Source: Xylaria sp. FL1777
Lineage: Eukaryota > Ascomycota > Sordariomycetes > Xylariales > Xylariaceae
Reading direction: 5' to 3'
DNA: 21,844 nucleotides
Assembly (NCBI GenBank): GCA_022578965.1
Contig: MU400924.1
Span: forward strand, 1 to 21,844
The first letter of the stretch is position 1. Each line of letters begins with the position of its first letter. The notes beneath the pieces were generated by a model. The model was not told where the DNA came from, searched no databases, and worked only from the letters and a program-made list of their open reading frames with translations. This document shows, in pieces, positions 1 through 9,250 of this stretch. Both the position numbers and the translations under genes were made by a program.

Positions 1-3000
1 AAAAAGCTAAGTTTTTTAAATTTTAATTTATTGCTTAGTTGTTTTGTTTTAATTTAAAAAATATTAATGTTTGCATTTTATTTTTGTTATAGCAAGTAAA
101 CTTTGTTTTTTTTTTTAAAGGTTAGTTTTTTAGTTCGTTTTTTGTTATAATATATTAATATTTATTATTATAAAAATTAAAAGCATAGTTATAGTTTAGC
201 TTATAGCGTTTTAATTTTTATTGCAATAATTTTTGCTTAAAGTATTATAGTTAAAATAGCAAATATTTTTATTAATATTTTTTTTTGTTTTTTAATAATT
301 ATTTGCTATTTATAAACAGCTTTATATAAAAATATGTTTATATTTTTATTTATTAATATATTATATAAAATTTGTATTATTAGTAATAGTTTTATTTAAT
401 TGTTTTATTAATAATTAATATAACTTTATAAATATTGTTTTAATATTTAGTTTAGTTTTTTTGTTTGTTTATTTGTTTATAAGTAATAAACAGTTAAAAA
501 CTTTAGTTTAATATTAATAAGTTTAAAAAAGCTAGTTTTAAACTTAAAAATAAACAATTTATTTTAGTTTAAAATAATTTTTTTTAGTAGCTTATATTTA
601 TTTAAATATTAGCATATAAAAGTATATATAAGTTATTTAGCTATTATATTTTCTTTAAATAGTAAAAAATAAGCATACTTAATAAATCTATTAATAATAA
701 CTTATATTTTATTATATTATACTTTTATAATTAAATTAGTTAATAAAAATAATACTATAATAAAATCTTAAGCAATAGTATGCTATATTTATTTAAATAT
801 TTATATAAATTATAGCAGTTTATAAAGCTTATATTAAGCTACTTTAGCTTTATTATAAATATTGCACTTTTTTATAATAAATTTAACTATGTTTTATAGT
901 TTTAAAAAATTATACTTTTTTTATAATTATTAAACTATTTTTGTTGTTTTTTAGTATTTATATAATAAGTATTTATAAAATTTTTTAATAAACTTGTTTT
1001 ATAAAAATTCTAGTAAATAAACCTTATATTTATATATTAGCTTGTTATTTTTTAATTTTTTGTATTTTTATAGTTATGCTAACTTTTTTAAATTATAAGC
1101 TTATTATAGCTATATATTTATAAAGTTTTTAAATATAACTTTAATTTTTAAGCTTTTATTTTTTTAAAAATATAATACTTAAATGTTTTTTTTTTAAACT
1201 TTAAATTCCTTTTAATTTTATTAACTAAGTATGTTTGCTTAAATGTTTTTTTTTTTTTTAATGTAACATATTTTAAAATTAAACTTAAAAAAAAAAACTA
1301 TTTAATTTTTATGTTATTTAGTAATTTTTTGTATAATTATAAATTTTATTAAGTTTTAATGATTTAAATAAATTTTAATTAGCTTTATAGTTTTTATAAA
1401 AAACAGTTTTTATTTTTTAAATGCTATAATAATTATAAATAGTTTTTTGTTATATATAAAGTATTATAATGCTACATTTTATAATGTTTTAAAATAATAA
1501 GCTACTAAGTGCTATTTTTTGTTGTTTTTTAGTTGTTTTAAAACTTCTGTAATTATATTATTTAAAATATTTATTTTTAGTTTTTTTTTTTTTTATAAAT
1601 TAAGTAATTTAATTATAAAGTTAAAAGTAATTTTTAGTTTTAGTTTTTTAAAAGCTTTTTAAGCTTTTTTTAAAATTAAGAAAAATTTTTTTTTGTATTT
1701 TTTTTTTATATACTTTATAAAGTAAAATACTATTTTCTTAAAGTTTTAAATTAATATTTAAACATAGTTCAAAAATTTTAATGCTTGTTATATATTTATA
1801 ATAATAACTAAGTTTAATATTTTTTAGTTTTATATTATATTAATTTTTAACTATTAAATTTATATTTGTTTTAAAATAATTATAAATTTTAAAAAGTTAA
1901 TTTTTTATATATACTATATATATTTTTTTATGTTAAGTTGTAATTTTGCTTGTTTAAGTATTTTTAACATTTAAGTTATATGTTTTTTATGTTTTTTTAG
2001 TATTTTAAAATAAATTAAAATATTATTTAAATAAATAAACATAAACTTATTTAAAAACTTTTATAAAATTATTATTATTATATATTAAAAACTAGCTAAT
2101 ATATTTTATAATTTTTATAATATAACTATATATTTATATAGTTTATATACTATTTATATAGCAGTTTTTTATTTTTTTTTTTTAGCTATTTTAATAGTAT
2201 AATATTTATTTAAAATATTAACTGCTATAAACTATTTTGCTTAGCTAATATTTTTTTTTATAGTTATTAATAAAATAAAAAAATATTTATTTGCAATAAT
2301 AATTACGTTTAATAATTAGTAATTAATTATTATTTGCTATATTAATCTTTTTTTTTTATTAATTAGTTGTTTTTTATTTTTTATTTTAAGTATTAGCACT
2401 ATAAAATATTTAATAAATAATTAAAATTTTTTTAAGAATTTTTTTGCTAGATTTTTTTAAATGTATTTTTATAAAACGTTTGTTTTATTTAAGCTTATAT
2501 AATATACTTAATAAAACTTTAGTTAATATTTTTTTTTAATAAAAATATAGTAATTTTATAAGCTATATTTAAAAAGTTCTTTTTTTTTTTTTTTTTTAAA
2601 TAGTTTGTAAAATTTATAATATACTTTTAGTATTTTGTTTAAAATTTTTTTTGCGATTTTTCTGATTTTTTTGCTTTGTTTTTTACTTTTTTAATTAATA
2701 GTTTTTGCTTTTTATTAAATTAAAAAATTACTAATTTTTAGCTATAATATTTCTAAAATAATATTATAATTAAATATATTAGCAATATTTAATATAATTT
2801 GTTTTTTATGTTTTTATATAAATATATTAAAAAGTTTAGTTTTTTTAAATATATAACTATTATTATAGCTAAAAGTGCTTTTATTAAATCTTTTAATTTT
2901 TTAAGATTTTTGTTTATATTTTTAAAAAATTTTATTTTGTTTTGCTACTTTAAATAAAATTATATTAGCTTATATTTTTAAATTAATTAAAGTATTATAT

Positions 3001-4200
3001 TTTTTTTTTTAATATATAAGTTTAACTTTAAATTAGTTTTATTAATTATTGCATTAAACTTTATATAAAGCTTTAGTTTTTTTAGCTATTTGCTGCTTTT
3101 TTAATAAATGCTTATTTTATTTTTTGATTTTTTTTTATAAAATGTTTAAATGCTTGTTTTATTTTATACTTTAAATATTATTGCGCTTTATTTTATTTTT
3201 ACTTTTAGTTAAGCTTTAAATTATAGTTTTTAAGCTTTTTTACTTTTAGCAACTATTTTTTAATATAATTATGCTTTAATTAGCTAATAATATTTATAGC
3301 AATTATTTTTACATTTTTTTAAAATAATATTATAAATATAATTAAAATTTTTTTAAAATGTTGTAAATTTTTATAAATCTTTATAATAAACTATAGTTAT
3401 AACTAATTATTTTAATTTATAAAAGTTTTATATTTTTATTTTTGTAATTTGTTTAAAAAATTAATTATTTTTTAGTTTATTAAATAAATATTAATAATAA
3501 TAATATATTATATAACAATTTTATAGTATTTTATTATATTTTAGATTTTTTAAGCATAAAATATTATTATTATTTTTTATTATAGTTTTATTATAATAAT
3601 AACTTTTAGCAATTAGTTAAATTACTAGCTTTAGTTTTTAAAACATATTAGTTTTTATATTAACTATTAATGCTTTTTTATTTTATTATATTTAAAGCAA
3701 TTTAAGCTATAAAAATATTTTATTTATTTTTATTAGTTTTTTTTTTGTAGTATTTTTTATAGCTTTTAATTTTATTTATTTTTGCTTTAAAGTTTTATAA
3801 ATTTTGTTTTTTTAAGTTTATTTAACAACTAAGTATTTTAATAGTTTATAATTAGTTTAATAATTATATTATTTATAATTATAGTTTTATTTCTTTAAAT
3901 ATAATTTTTTTTAAGCTATATTTTAAGCTTTAATAATTTAAAGTTTTTATAGTTTTATAAGTTTGCTAACTATATTAACTTATTACTTTTTATTGTTTGC
4001 TATTTTTAGTTAAACTATTTTTTTAAGTTATATATTAAATAACTTTAATTATTTATATAATAAATATATTTTTTTGTAATTTGTTTTAATAATTATAAAG
4101 CTTTTAAATAATATTTATATGCTTATTTATTTTAACTTATATAAATCAAATATTTAAATTTATTTAATATAGTACTTTTATTTTAACTTAAAATAGCAAC
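1..4200 (-). pseudogene. pol remnant of chromovirus copy A (RT, RNase H, integrase)
   Basis: Minus-strand remains of a Gypsy polyprotein, which would have copied the element RNA and integrated the DNA. The N-terminal RT region at about 2640-2430 keeps the ELP...H/YD...P...GFI...S pattern, with Pro, Gly and Arg codons decayed. The catalytic YLDD box is at 2010-2033 and reads YLNNILIY, both Asp turned to Asn by G-to-A change. It is followed by the HxxH and NIKKC-like residues usual after that box. RNase H at about 1570-1270 shows VAYY.KTL, YNKxLxxII and a DH-to-NH tDHxNL box near 1355-1370. Integrase is marked by an LIDLLS segment near 672-694, aligned to the VxDRLSK core motif. Protease was not located. 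The right boundary with gag is approximate. Stops are frequent and a few one-base slips occur in homopolymers. Confidence 0.85.
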
Positions 4201-4279
4201 TTTATACTTTTGCTTTAAAAATATATTTTTTAAATTGCTTTATTATTTTTTGTTATTTTAAACTTTTATAATTTATACT

Positions 4280-5460
4280 TTTTTTTTAAGTTAAAAAATC
4301 TTTTTTTTTATAGCTTTTTTTTTTGTTTTTTTTTTTTAAATTAGTATTATTTTTAAAAATGTTTTTTTTTTTATAGTTATAATATTTAACTTTAAATATA
4401 TCTTAAAATTATTATTTTTAAACTTTATTAATTTGTTTAAACTTTTATTTAATATTTTTTTAAGTATTTTTTTTTTGTTTTTTTTAGTTTTTTTAGTTTT
4501 AAAGTACTAATTAAATAATTATTAATTAATTATAATAGCTATATTAATATATATATTAATTTTTGCTAGTTTATTTATTTTATATAGTTTGTTTTAAATT
4601 TAAGTTTTAAGTTTACTATAAAATAAATAAAACAGTACAAACTTAAATAATCTTAAAATTATTATTAATTATTTAAATTTTATAATATAATTTATTGCTG
4701 CTTTTATTTATTTTAAGCAATAAAGTATTTTTTTTACGTATTTTGCTTTTTAAGTATTTTTAAATAATGCTTTTATTTAATTTTTAAACTTAATGTAGTT
4801 CTTAAAAATCTTTTTTATTTTTAGCTTAAAGTTAGTTAATTTATTAACTTTTAAAAAATCTTTTAAAATAAATTAAAACTATTTTAATACTTTTTTTAAT
4901 AAAAATTATAAAATAATTATTACTTTTTAATCTTTTTTTGTAATAGTAGTAAAATGCTATTTTAAATAAAGTTTAACATAAATTAAAAAAGCTTTTATAT
5001 TTATAAATTTATTATAAAGCTTTAAAGCAATAAGTTTAAAACTTTTAATGTTTAATATTTTTAATATTATAAACAATCTTAATAATAAAAGCAGTAATAA
5101 TAATAAAAAGTTAAGTTTTTTATTTTAAATTATTACTTTAAATATAATAATAATAAAAATAAACGTTAAATTTGCTAGTAGTAATATTAATATTAGTTAT
5201 AATATAATTATTTGTTTAAAGCTTTAATTTATTATAATAGCAGTTATTATTGCTGCTTTAATTATTATAGCTAGTATTTATGCTAGTTTAAAAGTTATAA
5301 CATTTAATATTTAAGCTGTTTTTTAAGTTAAAATAATTAGTTTGCTTTATAATATTAATGTTAGCATTAGTTTTTTTTTATTACTACTGCTTAATTTTTT
5401 TTTTTTTACTACTGCTTTTTTTTTAATAAAAATAGCTAGTAAAAGTATTAAGGTTTATTA
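4280..5460 (-). pseudogene. gag remnant of chromovirus copy A
   Basis: Minus-strand gag (capsid/nucleocapsid) relic, the mirror image of 17374-18554 in copy B; paired positions sum to about 22834 throughout. The capsid core, easier to read in copy B, is the Retrotrans_gag type. A nucleocapsid zinc knuckle is suggested at about 4344-4381: residues align to C-x2-C-x4-H-x4-C, with His (cat) preserved and the cysteines changed to Tyr, although the A run between the second Cys and His is one base short. The N-terminal part is rich in Ala/Ser/Asn-type codons (GCT, GCA, AGT, AAT). The start codon and exact ends cannot be fixed. In the element this protein would form the virus-like particle. Confidence 0.75.
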
Positions 5461-6011
5461 TTTTAGTACGTTACTAATTTTAAAAATCTTTAAAATTTTT
5501 AAACTTAATTTTTAACTTTTTATTTTTATTAATATAACTTAAATTTAGTTTTATTAGTTATTAAGTAAAGTTTACTTACATAATGCTATTTAGCATTTTT
5601 GTTTTTTAAATATTTTTTTAATATACTTTTAAAAGTTTATTTTATAAATTATTTATTACTTAACTTTATATACTAATATTTATTTTTATATGTTAAGTTT
5701 TATTAATTAAAAAGCTATTAAAGTATAACAAACTTATTATATATTAATATAATAGGTTTGCTTTTAAAGTTTTAATTTATAAGTAATAATAAAATTTTTA
5801 ATAGTAGTTCGTTAAAAGAATTTTTAAAGTATTTTTATTACTATGCATTAATAAAAGTTTTAAAAAATTAAAAATAATAAATGTATTAATGCTTAATAGT
5901 TATAAAAAATTAATAGCTAAAAAACTAAAACTAAATAAATAACTAAATATAAAAAGTGCATAATTATATAAACAAAAAAAAAATAAAAAAAGTAATAACT
6001 TTTTTTAAATT

Positions 6012-6112
6012 ATTGCAAGTTTAGTAAGTACTAAATTACTGTAAGCTTAATAAGCTTTAAATTACTGTAAGCCTAGTAAGCTTTAAATTACTATAAGCTT
6101 AGTAAGCTAAAT
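6012..6112. repeat. 26-bp tandem repeat inside LTR A
   Basis: Three 26-bp units at 6035-6060, 6061-6086 and 6087-6112, preceded by a shorter diverged 23-bp unit at 6012-6034. Each starts ATTACT and contains two nearby AAGCTT-like cores, so the units are partly self-complementary. Differences between units are mostly transitions. The same array sits at the same place in LTR B (16722-16799) and LTR C (19398-19475), so it belongs to the ancestral LTR. Its role is unknown. Repeated blocks in the regulatory part of LTRs are often enhancer-like, but that is inference. Confidence 0.85.
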
Positions 6113-6161
6113 AAGTTATTACGTAACTTTAGCTTTAGCTAGCAAAAGAAAAAATGCAAAG

Positions 6162-6172
6162 TATATATAAAG
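6162..6172. promoter_or_regulatory. TATA-like run in LTR A
   Basis: The run TATATATAAAG lies about 45 bp inside the outer edge of the LTR and is kept in all three copies (16663-16673 in B, 19525-19535 in C). On the element strand it reads CTTTATATATA and could be the TATA box for element transcription. On the opposite strand it reads as a better TATAAA pointing out of the element. In DNA this AT-rich the match alone is weak; conservation in three copies is the main support. Confidence 0.3.
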
Positions 6173-6222
6173 GCATTAAGCCGCTCTAAAAGCCACCCTT
6201 GTGCTAATTTTGTAACATTACT

Positions 6223-8600
6223 TTAGTAGTTTTTAAAAGTAATTAAAACAAAAAAAAAAGTAAAACAAGCATATTGCAGGTTTTAAAGCAAAAGAACTAA
6301 AGCAACATAATAAGCTTTTAAAAAAAAAAAAAAGGCTTTTAGTAACAAAGTAAAAAAAGCGTAAAAACATAGCTAAAAATAAACACTTGCAAAAACATTT
6401 AAAAATTTTAAGTTATTATAAAGCTTAGCTAAATAAGCAAAGTTTGCTTATAAGCTAGCTTTAAAAGTTATTATAATTTTACTACTAAAACAAACAAAAA
6501 ATAAGTTGCTTTTTATTAATACTTTTAAAAAAAAAACAGCTTTACTAGCAAAACGCTTTTTTTTTGCATTATTAGTAAACTTATTTAATATATTTAAAAA
6601 AAACTTAATTTATAATAGTTACTAAAAGTTTATAGTTAATATTAATATAAAAAAAAAACATAATATTACTAATATAAAAGTTAGCGCTATAAAAAGCGCT
6701 AAAAAATAACTTGTTATTTAATAGCTTTTTTAAAGCTTATAAACTTGCTTTAGCAAAAAAAATAGCAATACTATATATTGCTAGCTTTTTACTAAAGTAT
6801 TACTTAATGCAATTTAAGCAAGCAAAAGTAATAATTATACTTAAACTTAAAAAATCGAAAAAAACTAAAAAAATAGCTAAAGAGTAATGCTTTATTATGC
6901 TTATTTATACAGTAAAAAAAGTACTAAAAAAAAAGCTATATTACTACATAATAAAAGTAGCTAAACAAAAGGATTTTTTGCTAAATAATTAAATAAATAA
7001 TAAATAAAATAGGTTAATAAACGTAGCTATTAAATTAGTATTAAAAATAGCAAAAAAAGCAATTAGCAAAAAAAGCATAACGTTTTTACTACAGCTAAAT
7101 ATTATAAAAGCTTTTAATACTATTAACAAAAAAAAAATAATATATATTTTGTAATAAAAAAGCTTTTTTCTTTAAATAACTATATAAATAAACTTTTTTA
7201 TATTAAATTATATAATGCGTTTTTGCTTTAATAAAGCAATATTTTAGCTAATAGTGCTAAAAGCTAAAGTTTTTTAAAGGTTTTTACTTTTATTTTTTTT
7301 TTTTTTTTCTATATATTTTAATATTTTATAATAACCTTGCTATATATAAAAAGCTAGTAATAGTTAGCTTTGCTAATAATATTAACCTTATTATAGCAAA
7401 CTTAAATGTAAAGCAAAATTGCAAAGCTTTAAAAGTAGCATAAAAAACATATAAAAGCTAAACAAAACAACATAAAATAAAGTTTATAGTGCAAAAAAGC
7501 AAATTAATGCATTTCTTTAGTAATAAAATAGCATTTATGCAAGTAGTATATTTTTCTAATATAATAGTATACCTAAAAAATAGCGCAAAGTTTTTAAAAG
7601 TATAGTTTAATAAAAACATAAAATAAAAAAAATATTTAGTAAAGCTTAAAAAAAAACTAAGCATTTAGTTATATATAGTAATTAAGCTGCAAAACATTAT
7701 ATAAAGCAATAGTATAGCAAAAGCAAAGCAAATATATATTGCAATAATATAAAGCACTTTAGCTTATAGCGCAATAATTTAGCATAAAAGTTTTAAAGAA
7801 AACAAAGCAAAAAGCATTATTAACTTGTTAGCGGTAATTTAAAACAAGTGCTTTAAATGTGTAGCTAAAGCTTTTAAAGCAACTAAAACAAAGTACTTAA
7901 AAACTAAAATAAAGATTTTTTTTATTAATTTGTATTTTAGCAGTAAAATAATAATTTATAAGCACTGCATAAAAAGCTTAGCAGCTAAAAAGTTAATTTA
8001 AAAAGCAACAAAAAAAATTAAAACTTTTATTTAAAACGTAAAAGCTTAAAAAGCTAGAAATTAAACAAGAAGCAGGCTTATAAGCAATAATAAAAGTATA
8101 GCTAAAAAAGATTTAATGCTAGCTTTAAATTTTTAGCAAAAAAAATAGTTAAAAAAAAAAAAACTTAAAATTGTACTAAAAAAGAAATAAATAAGTAAAT
8201 AAAGCTAAACTAAAACAAACAATAATTATTTAATAATAGCTAAACAAAAGTTTAGTAAAAATAAAGCTTTTAAAAAGTATAATAAATTACTAAAACATAA
8301 AGTAACTATAATAATATAAATGTGCACTAAAAAAATAAAGCTAAAGGCATTTTTGCATAAAAAAAAAGTTCTAAGTTTTTTTATGCCTTTTTGTAAATAT
8401 ATAAAAAAAAAAGAAATCTTTTAGCATGTAGTTTTATGTTATAACTTGCTAAAGAACAAAAAAAAGCAGCTATAAAAAAGCTTTATAGCTAAACTGCTAT
8501 AAATTAATAAAAACCTATAATTAGCTATAAAAAAGCCTAAAGCTGCAAATAATATTATAAAGTAGCTATTTGTTATTAATAAAATAGCAATATATATATA
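6223..8600 (+). mobile_element. Tad-like LINE relic, 5' end missing
   Basis: Non-LTR retrotransposon remnant on the plus strand. It contains the region before RT, the RT domain and the C-terminal zinc region (see the pseudogene entry). No apurinic endonuclease domain fits in the about 600 bp before RT, so the 5' part is absent. Either the LINE was 5'-truncated when it inserted, as is common, or copy A of the chromovirus split it at 6222. In the latter case the rest should lie beyond the far LTR of copy A, off the window. The 3' end is unclear: coding similarity fades after about 8530 and no poly-A tail stands out. Confidence 0.82.
6760..8530 (+). pseudogene. LINE reverse transcriptase remnant (Tad clade-like)
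   Basis: Plus-strand codons align in order to the RT of fungal Tad-type LINEs after reversing C-to-T and G-to-A changes. Seen in order: LxLK.GK..... RPI.L-type segment near 6840-6900; LLQLNIIKAFNTIN at about 7086-7127, aligned to the LDIxGAFDxI motif; a block at about 7263-7300 where GVPQGSPLSP has become AKVF*RFLLL; and the catalytic box at 7363-7377 reading VSFANN for GFADD. Then come KFIVQKSKLMHF at about 7480-7516 (KF.P.KSELIHF) and a run ending SAKFLKV near 7585-7605 (SARFLGV). A C-terminal Cys/His region near 8323-8450 (LKAFLHKK, C.YI, HVVLCYNL) matches the usual zinc motif. A one-base slip lies in the T run at 7291-7308. RNase H was not identified. The enzyme would have primed on nicked target DNA; this copy is dead. 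Confidence 0.82.
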
Positions 8601-8650
8601 TTATATTACTTAAAACTAATAGCTTTAAAAAGCTATATTAAAAGCTACCT

Positions 8651-9250
8651 AATTTTATATATAAGTAAAAACCGTGCTAAAGCTAAATAAAAACATGTTT
8701 ATTAACTGCTTGCTACTATAACTTATACTCTTTTTATAGCTAACTGCATAAGCGCTACTATTTAAAAATTGCGTTGTTTAATTTTTATTTAATATTGCTA
8801 CTTTTGCTGCTTGCGTTTTTGCTTGCTGCACAAGCGTAGCTTTTTGTTACTTAAACCGCTTATTAATAGTCCTTAAACAGGTTTTTTTTAGGTTAGTCCT
8901 AGGGCTTTAGCATATTAGCAATAGTCCGTAATCTTGTTTTTTGCGCAGTTGCTAGCGCAGTTTTTCCTGGTAAGCAACCCTTTAAGCAAATAATAGCAAT
9001 GTATAATAAAGCAGTTAAAATAAAAAAAAATAAAAAAAGAAAAAAAAAGGCAGGAAATAAGAAAAAAACCAGCAAAAAAAGCAAAAGCACTTTTTTAGAA
9101 GTCCTTTATTTTAGGTGCCTTAGACCAGAATAGTCCTTGCGTTTATATCTCTTTAGTTACACTACTTTTTTACTAATTATAACCCTTTTTACCCCTTTTA
9201 ACACAAACTTGGAATTTTGGTTTAAAGCAATTATGTTGATTTTCCTGCTT
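8651..9250 (+). repeat. Left inverted block of the central 6.7-kb segment
   Basis: Parts of this stretch match the reverse complement of 14945-15335. The clearest parts are 9090-9130 (core TTTTAGGTGCCTTA, against 15075-15110), 9205-9245 (containing TGTTGATTTTCC, against 14948-14980) and 8655-8695 (containing AAACCGT, against 15295-15330). Spacing between matches differs: about 415 bp here against about 205 bp on the right. The arms have therefore gained or lost sequence. 8860-9240 is among the least mutated DNA in the window, keeping TpC, CpC and CpG. It could be the terminal inverted repeat of a DNA transposon, or the two segments could be related 3' ends of separate elements. Confidence 0.55.

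Larger units (their letters stand above)
1..6217 (-). mobile_element. Ty3/Gypsy chromovirus copy A, 3' end off the window
   Basis: Degenerate LTR retrotransposon read on the minus strand. From its 5' end it has an LTR at 5724-6217, a leader, gag, and pol with reverse transcriptase, RNase H and the start of integrase running to position 1. The order RT, RNase H, integrase is typical of Ty3/Gypsy. The missing 3' part can be inferred from copy C, whose 20565-21844 matches 1-1280 at a constant offset of 20564. About 980 bp of pol and 3' UTR plus one LTR should lie just left of the window, giving a total near 7.7 kb. Almost every Gln, Arg and Trp codon of the family pattern has become a stop, so it codes for nothing. 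The LINE relic abuts its 5' LTR, so it probably inserted into that LINE. Confidence 0.9.
5724..6217 (-). repeat. 5' LTR of chromovirus copy A (494 bp)
   Basis: One of three matching LTRs. On the element strand it begins TGTTAC at 6217 and ends GTTATA at 5724, which fits an original TG...CA with the final C changed to T. The boundary is fixed by copy C, where similarity starts at 19087 and stops at 19580. It contains a 26-bp tandem repeat (6035-6112) and a TATA-like run at 6162-6172. The segment at 6181-6205 keeps several C residues lost elsewhere. The five bases just outside (6218-6222, ttact) are also beside the other two LTRs, so the LTR could be 499 bp. A primer binding site was not recognised just inside. 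Confidence 0.88.

Noticed and set aside
6012..6112. CRISPR-like array
   Set aside because: The 26-bp units are contiguous with no spacers and occur in all three LTRs. They are a tandem repeat.
7458..7664. 68-codon minus-strand open frame
   Set aside because: It lies antisense to the LINE RT remnant and is low-complexity Phe/Leu/Ile sequence.
8899..9090. 63-codon minus-strand open frame with a hydrophobic Leu/Phe-rich start
   Set aside because: It is the translation of a purine-rich tract, has no family similarity I recognise, and survives only because this stretch has few mutations. There is no supporting start context or neighbouring gene.
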